A DNA stretch of 64,000 nt from an uncultured Bacteroides sp. (GTDB lineage Bacteria > Bacteroidota > Bacteroidia > Bacteroidales > Bacteroidaceae), in NCBI GenBank assembly GCA_902388495.1, contig CABMPP010000002.1, positions 62,001 through 126,000 of the forward strand, in the 5' to 3' direction. Made by a program: the position numbers and the translations under genes. Shown here one piece after another: positions 10,687-18,865 of the stretch. The notes under the pieces are model-generated. The model was not told where the DNA came from. It saw nothing but the letters and a program-made list of their open reading frames with translations, and searched no databases. Numbering within the stretch: position 1 is the stretch's first letter; every line of letters starts with the position of its first letter.

Positions 10687-10904
10687 TCTTGTAAATTATT
10701 ATATTTAAACAAAGTAAGATAACCACTCATGAAATTAACAGAATCATAAATCTATTTTGCCCGGACAGTTCAAGAGGCAAGGTACCGATACCTCCTGGTA
10801 TTTATTGCAACTATTATTTTCACTATATGATTTCTACTCTATTTTCTCTATACAAAAGCTTCACTTTTCAAAATGTTATCCTGCAAACAATCCTTTCACT
10901 AATC

Positions 10905-10924
10905 TTATATGTATGAACATATAA
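10905..10924. promoter_or_regulatory. palindromic operator candidate for the GntR regulator
   Basis: The perfect inverted repeat TTATATG-(6 nt)-CATATAA lies directly downstream of the susC -7 element, over the expected transcription start. It contains ATGTATGAACAT (ATGT-N4-ACAT, 10909-10920). The reverse complement of the same 12-mer occurs once more just after the gntR stop codon (11763-11774). Its position suits repression of the utilization locus by the divergent GntR protein. Confidence 0.5.
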
Positions 10925-10933
10925 TTGATTGTG

Positions 10934-10963
10934 CAAATATATAGATTACTTTTTTATTTCAAA
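10934..10963 (-). promoter_or_regulatory. promoter of the SusC operon
   Basis: On the minus strand, TTTG (10963-10960) and TATATTTG (10941-10934) are separated by 18 bases. This fits the Bacteroidetes primary-sigma consensus TTTG-N(~19)-TAnnTTTG. The transcript would start near 10927, leaving an untranslated leader of about 240 bases before susC. Confidence 0.65.
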
Positions 10964-10969
10964 ATAATA

Positions 10970-11001
10970 TTTGGATATTTTTTCAAAAAAGAGTAATTTT
11001 G
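10970..11001 (+). promoter_or_regulatory. promoter of the gntR-family gene
   Basis: TTTG (10970-10973) and TAATTTTG (10994-11001) are separated by 20 bases. They match the Bacteroidetes -33/-7 consensus, and the gene starts 26 bases further on. The promoter is divergent from the susC promoter, so one operator region could control both. Confidence 0.6.
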
Positions 11002-11027
11002 CCACATATTTACTTAATTAACAGATT

Positions 11028-11759
11028 ATGACTATAGATCACAACAGCAATAAACCTCTTCATATTCAAGCAGAAGAAGTATTAAGAAAGTTAATAGAAG
11101 ATGAAGAATACAAGAACGGAAAACTTCTCCCGAACGAGGTTGAATTGTCTGCACAATTAAACATATCAAGGAACACATTAAGGCAAGCTATTAATAAGTT
11201 AGTTTTTGAAGGGCTCCTGATCAGGAAAAAAGGATATGGAACGAAGGTAGCCAAGAAGGGGATTGTAGGCGGAGTAAAGAACTGGCTCAGTTTCTCCCAA
11301 GAAATGAAAATGTTAGGTATAGAAGTTCGGAACTTTGAGCTTCATGTCAGTTTGAAGAAACCATCTAAAGAAATAGCCAATTTCTTTGATATACCCTATG
11401 AGAACAATACAAAACGCTGTGTTGTACTCGAAAGGGTGAGAGGCAACAAAGACTTTCCTTTTGTCTATTTCATCTCTTACTTCAACCCGATTATCCCGCT
11501 TACCGGCGAAGAGAACTATACACGCCCACTCTATGAACTATTGGAGACAAACTATCAAATCATCGTAAAAACGAGTAAAGAGGAAATAACCGCCCGCCTG
11601 GCAGGCGAACTTATTGCCGACAAATTAGAGATCAAAGCCGATGATCCTATACTTATTCGCAAAAGATTTGTATATGATATTAACAATGTACCGGTAGAAT
11701 ATAATATCGGCTACTATCGGGCAGATAGCTTTACATATACAATAGAAGCAGAAAGATAG
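11028..11759 (+). CDS. GntR-family (HutC/UTRA-type) transcriptional regulator
   Basis: This 243-residue protein has an N-terminal GntR winged helix (about 5-75; LLPNEVELSAQLNISRNTLRQAINKLVFEG is the characteristic helix-turn-helix with the 'SRxTLRxAI' recognition helix). Residues ~95-240 form a UTRA effector-binding domain (CVVLERVRG, LIRKRFVYDINNVPVEYNIGYYRAD). UTRA members usually bind sugars or sugar phosphates. The gene is divergent from the SusC operon and a palindrome overlaps the susC start, so it probably senses a breakdown product of that locus. A GntR protein is less usual for a Bacteroides utilization locus than a SusR, hybrid two-component or ECF sigma system. Confidence 0.9.
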   Translation: MTIDHNSNKPLHIQAEEVLRKLIEDEEYKNGKLLPNEVELSAQLNISRNTLRQAINKLVFEGLLIRKKGYGTKVAKKGIVGGVKNWLSFSQEMKMLGIEVRNFELHVSLKKPSKEIANFFDIPYENNTKRCVVLERVRGNKDFPFVYFISYFNPIIPLTGEENYTRPLYELLETNYQIIVKTSKEEITARLAGELIADKLEIKADDPILIRKRFVYDINNVPVEYNIGYYRADSFTYTIEAER

Positions 11760-11762
11760 AGT

Positions 11763-11774
11763 ATGTTCATACAT
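11763..11774. promoter_or_regulatory. second copy of the ATGT-N4-ACAT motif
   Basis: ATGTTCATACAT is the exact reverse complement of the 12-mer at 10909-10920. It lies four bases after the gntR stop, between converging genes, which is not a typical promoter position. It could be an auxiliary operator allowing looping across gntR, or part of a weak terminator. Confidence 0.35.
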
Positions 11775-11779
11775 TATAA

Positions 11780-12850
11780 TCAGGAATGCAACCTCTTATA
11801 ATGGCAGAACAGCAACTCCCCCTTATCATCCCTCAGATGCATACCATTTCCTTCGCAATAACGGAAGAAATTACAATCTGCGCAGGTACCTTTCTTCATC
11901 CACTTCCGGTTGCGGAAAGGCTGGAAACGATTCTCCCACACATCCATGAAATCATCCTGATAAATATTGCCCTGATGGAAATTACTGCGGATGCTGGGAC
12001 AGGCAGAAATAGAACCATCTGCCAGAACAGAGCCCACGCTGACACCTGCATTGCAAGAAAAGAAATAATCACGTACCTCTCCCTCATAGTTGCCCAAGAA
12101 ACCCTCACAACCATAATTCACATGCATTTTCTTCTCTCGGCGAACACGCTTGATGAACTCCATGACACCGGTAAATTCCTCATCTGTCAGCTGAAAATCA
12201 GGATGTTCTGCTGCACGCCCTACGGGAAAAACAGTGAACAACCGCCAATTGCGGACACCTATAGAATAGAGGGAAGTTTTCAGTTTATCCAGGTAGGGAT
12301 AATTACGACGATTCACACAAGTCACCACATCCCATACCAGTTCCCGCTCGTGCACCAGCATCTTAATGGCAGTCATCGCCCTTGAATAGCTTTCGGGATG
12401 TCCACGCATCCAATTATGGTCTTCGGCAAGACCATCCAGACTGATGGTAATGGCATGAAGTCCGGCAGCCATCAAGCTTTGCAAACGTTGCTCAGTAAGA
12501 TAAAGTCCGTTAGAAACCATGCCCCACGGATACCCTCGCCGGTACAAAGCCAATCCTACTTCCTCCAAATCATCCCGTACCAATGGCTCTCCACCAGTAA
12601 TAACAATATTCACTTCATTCGGGTTGACATGCGGAGTAATAGAGTCGATAACCCGCAGAAAAGCTTCAGCAGGCATATCTTTGATATCCGATGTACGCTT
12701 ACAATCACTGCCGCAGTGCTTGCAATGCAGATTGCAACGCTGCGTACACTCCCAGAAAAGCTGCTTCAGCGGATGCAGCTCCTTCCTGTTCTTACGGATT
12801 TTCCGCGCAATCTCCAGCGCCAGACGTTTACGGATAGAAAGAGTAGTCAC
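11780..12850 (-). CDS. radical SAM/SPASM protein paired with a lipoprotein
   Basis: This is a 356-residue radical SAM enzyme. The 4Fe-4S/SAM motif is CxxxCxxC at C39, C43 and C46 (CNLHCKHC), followed by the GGEPL glycine motif near residue 86. The C-terminal ~110 residues are cysteine-rich (CNAGVS, SACPS, GTCADCNFFRYCEG, FCHY) in the SPASM pattern that binds auxiliary clusters and is common in peptide-modifying enzymes. The start is eight bases after the preceding lipoprotein gene. From memory, the pair corresponds to the Bacteroidales families TIGR04133 (radical SAM) and TIGR04134 (radical SAM-associated lipoprotein), whose function is unknown. No separate small precursor peptide is visible beside it. 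Confidence 0.85.
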   Translation of the reverse strand: MTTLSIRKRLALEIARKIRKNRKELHPLKQLFWECTQRCNLHCKHCGSDCKRTSDIKDMPAEAFLRVIDSITPHVNPNEVNIVITGGEPLVRDDLEEVGLALYRRGYPWGMVSNGLYLTEQRLQSLMAAGLHAITISLDGLAEDHNWMRGHPESYSRAMTAIKMLVHERELVWDVVTCVNRRNYPYLDKLKTSLYSIGVRNWRLFTVFPVGRAAEHPDFQLTDEEFTGVMEFIKRVRREKKMHVNYGCEGFLGNYEGEVRDYFFSCNAGVSVGSVLADGSISACPSIRSNFHQGNIYQDDFMDVWENRFQPFRNRKWMKKGTCADCNFFRYCEGNGMHLRDDKGELLFCHYKRLHS

Positions 12851-12858
12851 TGAACTAA

Positions 12859-13323
12859 TTATTCTTTGTTTTCCTTTTTCTTCAGTTTAAAATTCACTTC
12901 TTCTTTGCCGGTACCTTCAAACCAGTCATGCCCACCCACAAGTTTCGGGGTTACATCTGTAGAGTCGGCTTTATACACCCCCGACGGATCTTCACAAACG
13001 ACGCGAAACCTATCAGTCACTCCCCCATTTGTTTCATAAAGATAAGTTCCATCTTTTCCCGTATAAATCGTATCGCCCGAAGGAGCAATACCTATTGCAT
13101 CCCCTCCGATGAGTACCGCCCTCTTCATCAGAACCCGTGCATTGGACACAGGAGTGTCTTGCTCGGCGTCCACAACTTTACCTTTGATTTCATACTTAGC
13201 ATAAGGCGACCCGTATTCATCAGGAGACTCCCCTCCTATGCAAGATGCAAAACCCAACAAGGCCAAAGCACCTGACAGCAGTTCATTACTGAGAACCAAC
13301 AAATTTCTTCTCCCCTTCTTCAT
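12859..13323 (-). CDS. radical SAM-associated putative lipoprotein
   Basis: This is a 154-residue lipoprotein. A basic N-terminus (MKKGRRN) and a hydrophobic stretch lead to a lipobox-like GFASC with C28. The mature part contains a carboxypeptidase-regulatory-like beta-sandwich (KYEIKGKVVDAEQDTPVSNARV through GKDGTYLYETNG), then a lysine-rich C-terminus. It lies immediately upstream of the radical SAM/SPASM gene and probably in the same transcript. The fixed pairing suggests that the lipoprotein is a substrate or partner of the enzyme. That role is inferred from gene order only. Exported location is expected from the signal. Confidence 0.75.
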   Translation of the reverse strand: MKKGRRNLLVLSNELLSGALALLGFASCIGGESPDEYGSPYAKYEIKGKVVDAEQDTPVSNARVLMKRAVLIGGDAIGIAPSGDTIYTGKDGTYLYETNGGVTDRFRVVCEDPSGVYKADSTDVTPKLVGGHDWFEGTGKEEVNFKLKKKENKE

Positions 13324-13446
13324 AGTATTTCTCTCTGTATTAAAAGTTATAATCTATAAATGCAATCTACAAACAAATACTGCATCAAAAGTATACTTTT
13401 TCTATGAATCAATAAGGTTTTATCGTAAAAATATAGAAAATAGTTA

Positions 13447-15507
13447 TTATCGTTCTATTCTTATGCGTGCATCCACTGCTATTATTTGCTTTTCGGTTGC
13501 AAGCAACGGGTTGATGTCCATTTCCTTGATTTCAGTAGCAAAACGCAGCAATGTGGAAAGCCGTACGATAATCTCTGCAAATTTATCTTCGTTCACCCCT
13601 TTTTGTCCGCGTGTGCCTTTGATTATCTTGTAGGCGCGAAGCGAATGAATCATGGAGTAAGCCTCTTCGTAGGACAGCGGTGCCAAACCGGAAGACACAT
13701 CCTTCAGCACCTCTACGAAGATGCCACCCAAGCCACAAAGTACCACATGCCCGAACTTCTCCTCATACTTAGCACCTATGAACAACTCCGTCCCTTGCAA
13801 CATCGGCTGAACCATAATGGCATGCGCCTCGGGAATCTGCATCATACGGTCAAATTCCAAAGCCAAATGTTTGTCGCTCTTGATGTTCAACACTACGCCG
13901 CCCACATCCGACTTATGTACCGGCCCTACTACCTTTGCCACAACCGGGAAACCCGTGCGACGTGCAAAGGCAAGCACTTCCTCTTTATTGTCCGATACAA
14001 ACTCCTCCACAATAGGAATACCTGCCGAACGAAGCAAAGCTTGCACATAATGCGGGGCAATATAGCCGTCCTCGGGGATAGAATCGATGATGCGGCGAAT
14101 GCGGGGCACATCTACTCCGAACAATTCAATTTCATTATTAGCAGGCCGGGGAGCATTCACAATGCGCGAAAGCGCCGTACCCAGCGTCACCTCATCTGCA
14201 AAGTTCACATGCCCTTTGGCAAGAAAAGCCGAAACCTCTGCCCCTGCCGTATTGATGGAAGGAAGGATCGGGAAGATAGGCTTCCGGCAGTTCTGCATCT
14301 TCTCGTGCAGCACATCATACATCTCGAACATGGTGACCAGGCCCGGCGTACCGAAAATAGCCATCACAGCATCAATCTCATCGAACTTCTCTTCGCAATA
14401 TTCCAGGCAGAGACGCAGATGCTCCGGCGTACCTGTAGCAAGGATGTCTATCGGATTCCCTACCGCGGCACCGGGGAAAAGTTTGCTTTTCAGCTCTTCC
14501 GCCACCGGGCCTTCCAGCTTCGGCACATTCAGTCCGCCTTTACTCAAAGCATCGGTCAGCATCACTCCCGGACCTCCGGCATGCGTGATGATAGCAAAAT
14601 TCCTGCCCTTCAATTCCGGCAAGGTGAAGATACAGCCCACCGTCGTCAGCTCCTCACGCGAATAGCATCGCACAATACCTGCCTTACGGAACAAAGCCTC
14701 TACCGCCGAATCACTGCTGGCAATGGCTCCCGTATGCGAACTGGCCGCCCGGCTACCGCTTTCGCTGCTGCCTGCCTTGATGGCTGCAATCTTGCAACCT
14801 TTCTTAATGAGGGATGAAGCATGAAACAACAACCGATCCGGGTCGCCGATGCTCTCTATATAAAGGAGTTTGATTTTAGAATCCGCTTCCGGGTCAAAGT
14901 GCTCGTCCATGTATTGCAGTACATCTTCCACACCTATCTGCTTGGCATTGCCCACCGACCAGACGGAGTTGAACTGCAAGCCTTTGGTCACCGCACTCTC
15001 CAGGATGAATACAGCCGTAGCACCGGAACTTGATATCAAGTCCACACCCTGCGGATGCAGTTGCGGGATGGGCTGGCTGAATACGCTGTGATGCCAAGAG
15101 TTCATGAAGCCTATGCAGTTGGGACCTATCAGGGAAGCACCATATTTGTTCACGGTATCCAGAATCCTGTTCTCCAACAAAGCACCTTCGTGCGTTTCTT
15201 CCCCGAACCCGGCAGAAAGAATAATAAAAGCCCGCACCTGCTTTTCCGCGGCAAGCACCTCCACGGCATCAGGACAAAGCGCAGCCGGAATAGCAAGTAT
15301 CGCCAAATCCGTATCCGGTATATCCTTCACATCGGCAAAGGCGGCAACGCCCTGCACTTCGGTCTCTTTAGGATTCACTGCACGAAGCTCACCGGTATAA
15401 CCACCGCTAATCAAATTCTTCAGAATAGCGCCTCCCGGCTTATGTACATTATTGGATGCCCCCACCACAACGATGCTGGCAGGATGCAGCAATTGGCTTG
15501 TTATCAT
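13447..15507 (-). CDS. ADP-forming acyl-CoA synthetase (acetate-CoA ligase type), fused alpha-beta
   Basis: The 686-residue protein is a fused NDP-forming acyl-CoA synthetase. Residues 1-~140 form a CoA-binding Rossmann domain (SIVVVGASNNVHKPGGAILKN). Two succinyl-CoA-ligase-like domains follow, with the phospho-histidine at H258 (ASSHTGAIASSD), the position seen in archaeal ACD enzymes. The last ~220 residues are an ATP-grasp domain (FPVVAKVVGPVHKSDVGGVVLN, GGIFVEVLKDV, EMDINPLLA). It converts acyl-CoA + ADP + Pi to acid + ATP, or the reverse, in the cytosol. It is 123 bases upstream of the lipoprotein gene on the same strand. The acyl substrate (acetate, propionate, branched or aryl acids) is not determined by the sequence. 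Confidence 0.9.
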   Translation of the reverse strand: MITSQLLHPASIVVVGASNNVHKPGGAILKNLISGGYTGELRAVNPKETEVQGVAAFADVKDIPDTDLAILAIPAALCPDAVEVLAAEKQVRAFIILSAGFGEETHEGALLENRILDTVNKYGASLIGPNCIGFMNSWHHSVFSQPIPQLHPQGVDLISSSGATAVFILESAVTKGLQFNSVWSVGNAKQIGVEDVLQYMDEHFDPEADSKIKLLYIESIGDPDRLLFHASSLIKKGCKIAAIKAGSSESGSRAASSHTGAIASSDSAVEALFRKAGIVRCYSREELTTVGCIFTLPELKGRNFAIITHAGGPGVMLTDALSKGGLNVPKLEGPVAEELKSKLFPGAAVGNPIDILATGTPEHLRLCLEYCEEKFDEIDAVMAIFGTPGLVTMFEMYDVLHEKMQNCRKPIFPILPSINTAGAEVSAFLAKGHVNFADEVTLGTALSRIVNAPRPANNEIELFGVDVPRIRRIIDSIPEDGYIAPHYVQALLRSAGIPIVEEFVSDNKEEVLAFARRTGFPVVAKVVGPVHKSDVGGVVLNIKSDKHLALEFDRMMQIPEAHAIMVQPMLQGTELFIGAKYEEKFGHVVLCGLGGIFVEVLKDVSSGLAPLSYEEAYSMIHSLRAYKIIKGTRGQKGVNEDKFAEIIVRLSTLLRFATEIKEMDINPLLATEKQIIAVDARIRIER

Positions 15508-15553
15508 AGTCAGTTTGCATTAAGTTAATGAATAATGCACAAATATACATTTT

Positions 15554-16558
15554 TCATACGGAAAAGCAATCTACAAAAGGCAGTTTCACTATAAATTCCT
15601 CCTCATTTTTTATAACCTCTATCTGTCCGCCGTATAAACCATACTGCCGTTGCAGGTTTTTCAGCCCTGCCCCATTACTGGCCACATAGTTGCGCAACTG
15701 AAGGTTATTGCGGACTACAATCCCCTCACCACCTATCGCCACACGGATCACCAGCGGCGATTTCTTTGTACTGATGTTATGTTTCAAAGCATTCTCCACA
15801 AGCATCTGTATGCTGGCAGGGATGACAAGCCGGTGATGGTTCTTCAAATCATCTTCTATCTGCACATTCAGAGCATCGCCAAAGCGGATATGCTCCAGAT
15901 ACAGGTACGATTCCACAAAAGCCAGTTCCTCCTGCAAAGTAACCGTAGGCTGGCCGTGCGTGGTGAGCAGATAACGATAGACGGTGGACAACTTCTTGGC
16001 AAACAGATTCGTCTTCTCCGCATCCTGATAGGCCAGAGAAGCCAGCACATTCAGGCTGTTGAACAAGAAATGAGGATTAATCTGGTTCTTCAACACCTCA
16101 AATTGATAAAGTGCCTTCTCCTTCTCCATGACGGCCAACTGCTTCTCTATCTCCGCACGTTGCAGGCTGTAGAAGAATATCTCTATCTGCAGAACAATGA
16201 TCCAATTCCACGGAACCACCGGCAAAGACCCCTTCAGAATGTACCAGCCATTTACACGCATATCTATAAGCAAGGCATTCAAGGCACATGTCAAAAGAAG
16301 CGTCAGAATGGTAGTCAAAACCACGTCCAGTAGGATTCTTATTGCATTGTTACATAATTTCAGCTTCTTGTATATCAAGTTAATAACCCAGAAATCGACA
16401 AGTCCTATTCCGAGGCACAACGGAAAGTTCAAGAAAAACTGAGCCATGAAATTCTTGTGCCACGGATTTCCGCCAATCAGGTTATAGATGCATCCAAAGA
16501 CAAACAGCGAAATAGAGATTGTCAGGATGAAGAGGAATATATACTTCTTATGCTTCAT
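15554..16558 (-). CDS. LytS-type membrane sensor histidine kinase
   Basis: With the ATG at 16558 the protein has 334 residues. This start overlaps the response-regulator TGA as ATGA, which makes it preferable to the longer reading from 16576. Four hydrophobic segments (about 5-25, 42-65, 72-97, 112-130) are followed by a His_kinase domain with the phospho-acceptor H163 in NQINPHFLFNSLN. A HATPase region follows with MLVENALKHNIS and GAGLKNLQRQYGLYGG. It phosphorylates the LytTR regulator encoded just upstream. The external signal is unknown, and no periplasmic sensor domain of any size is seen. Confidence 0.92.
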   Translation of the reverse strand: MKHKKYIFLFILTISISLFVFGCIYNLIGGNPWHKNFMAQFFLNFPLCLGIGLVDFWVINLIYKKLKLCNNAIRILLDVVLTTILTLLLTCALNALLIDMRVNGWYILKGSLPVVPWNWIIVLQIEIFFYSLQRAEIEKQLAVMEKEKALYQFEVLKNQINPHFLFNSLNVLASLAYQDAEKTNLFAKKLSTVYRYLLTTHGQPTVTLQEELAFVESYLYLEHIRFGDALNVQIEDDLKNHHRLVIPASIQMLVENALKHNISTKKSPLVIRVAIGGEGIVVRNNLQLRNYVASNGAGLKNLQRQYGLYGGQIEVIKNEEEFIVKLPFVDCFSV

Positions 16559-17313
16559 ACGACCCCGTCCACCCATTTTAAGAAATCCGCCACGCGACTG
16601 CGACTTACCAACACCTCATGCGGGCACTCCGGTTGAAAATAAAGCTTCAACCGGCTACCGAAGTATCTGGAACTTTTACAGAGTGATTTGATATTAGCGA
16701 TACAATTCCTCGAAACGCGGAAGAAGACACAGCGGTCCAGCATGCTTTCCAGCTGTTCCAGCGAGTAGTTTATGATATACCGCTTGCCGGAAAACAGATG
16801 CAGGTACGTCAGTTTGTCTTCACTATAAAAGAAAGCGATGTCGGCAGTTTCCACATAGCGGAAGGTATCGCCCACCTGCACCAGGAAACGGTTCTTCTTG
16901 TTTGCCGCCAGGTAACCCATTTCCAGCTGCTTGCATTCGGGGGCGGCAGAGCGGAGCATGCCGTTGCGCTCAAACTTGCACAAGGCAGCTTCGAGGTCGC
17001 ATTCTTCAATCGGTTTCAGCAGATAGTCGATGCTGTTCACCTTGAAAGCCTTGATGGCATATTCATCATAAGCAGTGGTGAAGATGACAGGCAAATCTAC
17101 GGGACATTGCTCAAAGATTTCAAAGCTCAGTCCATCGGACAGACGGATATCGACAATCAACAGGTCTATGCCGCCTTGCTTCAAGAGCAGTACGGCTTGC
17201 TCCACACTCTCCGCCCAGCCAGCCAACTGATAGTCGGGCCGTAAGCTTTGCATCATCCGCTTCAACTCTTCATACGCGAAGCGTTCATCTTCTACTAATA
17301 AATACTTTATCAT
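16555..17313 (-). CDS. LytTR-family response regulator
   Basis: From the Met at 17313 (MIKYLLVEDE) the protein has 252 residues. A longer reading from 17334 adds seven residues not expected in the family. The receiver domain has the phospho-acceptor D55 (LLIVDIRLSDG), T/S in FTTAYDEY and K in LLKPIEE. The C-terminal LytTR DNA-binding domain spans about 150-250 (FFYSEDKLTYLHLFSGKRY, FFRVSRNCIANIKSL). The gene precedes its kinase and overlaps it by four bases, so the pair is translated together. The target promoters are not evident. The DUF6268-like membrane protein upstream may be in the same regulon. Confidence 0.93.
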   Translation of the reverse strand: MIKYLLVEDERFAYEELKRMMQSLRPDYQLAGWAESVEQAVLLLKQGGIDLLIVDIRLSDGLSFEIFEQCPVDLPVIFTTAYDEYAIKAFKVNSIDYLLKPIEECDLEAALCKFERNGMLRSAAPECKQLEMGYLAANKKNRFLVQVGDTFRYVETADIAFFYSEDKLTYLHLFSGKRYIINYSLEQLESMLDRCVFFRVSRNCIANIKSLCKSSRYFGSRLKLYFQPECPHEVLVSRSRVADFLKWVDGVV

Positions 17314-17399
17314 AAGTCGGTCTGCTTTATCCATATACCATTATATTCACCAAAAGTACGATTTATTGCATTATCTTCCGGGGCGTCCGGCATAAATTA

Positions 17400-18305
17400 T
17401 TAAAAACCATACCGGATTCCCGCCGTAAAGCGTGGAGTTACTCCAAAATAAGGATCATTCTTATTCCCTTTAAAATTATCGAGGAATCCTTTCAGGCTGC
17501 GGTCCGATGTACTTATCCCACGTATCCAGTTGCCGCCTATCCCCAGATAAATGCTCGTTTTCTTGCCCAGTTGGTACGAAGGGCTGATGTACGACCTCAT
17601 CATTACGGTAGAATAGATTTTCGACTTCCCGTCCACCTCCATCACAGCGGCCATTCCGTCCATGTCGATACCCACCAACTCTATTTTCAGCCGTTTGTTC
17701 AGCCAGGTTGCTGCAGACACCTTTATGCCGCTGGACATATCCACTTTGAACTCATACTTGCCCGCATTTCTCCAGCTGAAGTAAATCATGGGGAGTATCA
17801 TCGGGATGCCGTACGAGTTGGTCAGCCCTGCTCCAAAGCCCAGGTCAAGGTTCTTCCGCAACTGATAGACGAAAACGATTCCTCCGTTGGCAAGTATACT
17901 TTTCGTAGTCACCTCATGCTGCGGAGCATAGATACCGCCGCCTATCGAAGCAATCATACTCCATTTGCCGGACAGGGGCCGGATGTGGGAAATATTCAGG
18001 CTGGCATTCAGTATCTTGTCCGGGTTCAGTTCGTCGGCCTGCCCCTTATTGCTGAGGATACCATAAGTACCACTAATAGTTGCAGACCATGCCACCAGCC
18101 TGCCCTTGTCGTCGTGCCTGACGGAAAGCGGCAGATTATACCGCCCCGACATCACCATCATACTTCCCGACCCATACTTATTGCCCAAATCGTCCCTCAG
18201 CGAACTTTCGGGCATGTAGTCATAGCTGATATAGCCTTGCCCCAGGCAATACTGCGGCCACATAGCGAGCCCTAACATCAATAGAATAACAAAGATTGTC
18301 TTCAT
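17400..18305 (-). CDS. putative outer-membrane beta-barrel protein (DUF6268-like)
   Basis: The 301-residue protein has a signal peptide (about 1-22, ending CLGQ). It then shows alternating beta-strands with aromatic girdles and ends in an aromatic residue (AGIRYGF), as beta-barrels do. The opening YISYDYMPESSLRDDLGNKYGSG resembles the DUF6268 family as I remember it. Function is unknown. It is 86 bases upstream of the LytTR/LytS pair on the same strand and could be the first gene of that operon. Confidence 0.65.
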   Translation of the reverse strand: MKTIFVILLMLGLAMWPQYCLGQGYISYDYMPESSLRDDLGNKYGSGSMMVMSGRYNLPLSVRHDDKGRLVAWSATISGTYGILSNKGQADELNPDKILNASLNISHIRPLSGKWSMIASIGGGIYAPQHEVTTKSILANGGIVFVYQLRKNLDLGFGAGLTNSYGIPMILPMIYFSWRNAGKYEFKVDMSSGIKVSAATWLNKRLKIELVGIDMDGMAAVMEVDGKSKIYSTVMMRSYISPSYQLGKKTSIYLGIGGNWIRGISTSDRSLKGFLDNFKGNKNDPYFGVTPRFTAGIRYGF

Positions 18306-18464
18306 AAGATAATTGCTAATGTTTTCTGCAAATATACCCCTATGAAGTGTGGCGGGGCAAGTGCTTTTGGATGAAGGGCAGAATGGAGGTGCTGAAGTTC
18401 AAGAATCAGAAGATGAATGGTTTCATCAATACCAGCCTTCATTTTGTTCTATTTCTCTTCTTTC

Positions 18465-18548
18465 TCCTACCTGAACCCTGTTTTCTTCTTGTCTATACAG
18501 AGGGAAATTACAAGAAGCAGGTAAGAACAGGGTAAGACTCGGGTAGGA
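18465..18548. repeat. three-block interrupted inverted repeat
   Basis: TCCTACC (18465-18471), CCCTGTT (18476-18482) and CTTCTTGT (18485-18492) are mirrored by ACAAGAAG (18510-18517), AACAGGG (18526-18532) and GGTAGGA (18542-18548). All three blocks are exact complements in the right order, with unpaired bulges between them. It could be a structured RNA, a terminator or the relic of a mobile element. Confidence 0.5.
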
Positions 18549-18733
18549 AGGAGGTAGAGAGGAGGTGAAATTGGTCTGTTTTTCGGGTGAATAAAAACAG
18601 CTACTTCATAAAACTACTTTCCTTTATATCGTCTCATTTTCCCCCTCTCATCCCCCTTTAGCATTGCAAATATTCTACCAGTAAGAACAAGAGAGTTTTC
18701 CTCGTTTAATTCGTCATTTCCGGAGATTTTTAC

Positions 18734-18741
18734 TAAGTTTG
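18734..18741 (+). promoter_or_regulatory. -7 promoter element before the AlbA_2 gene
   Basis: TAAGTTTG matches the Bacteroidetes TAnnTTTG element and lies about 125 bases before the chosen ATG. A clear TTTG at -33 is not obvious, so confidence is moderate. Confidence 0.45.
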
Positions 18742-18865
18742 CAAAGAACTAAAATGTATACGCATAAAATTGAAAGACAGCCATACAGAAAAGATACAGA
18801 CAGGAGGTGAAGCCACTGTACTCTGCATTTTGGGTGAAGGTATGTCGAAGAAAGGGGGCAGGGAT

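Larger units (their letters stand above)
18306..18865. other. intergenic region with an interrupted inverted repeat
   Basis: No convincing gene lies in these 560 bases between the divergent outer-membrane protein and the AlbA_2 gene. The region holds a three-block inverted repeat (18465-18548) and a TAnnTTTG promoter at 18734-18741. Confidence 0.6.

Noticed and set aside
13486..14817. 443-residue plus-strand open frame inside the acyl-CoA synthetase gene
   Set aside because: The translation is His/Arg-rich without domains, and the minus strand has the complete enzyme.
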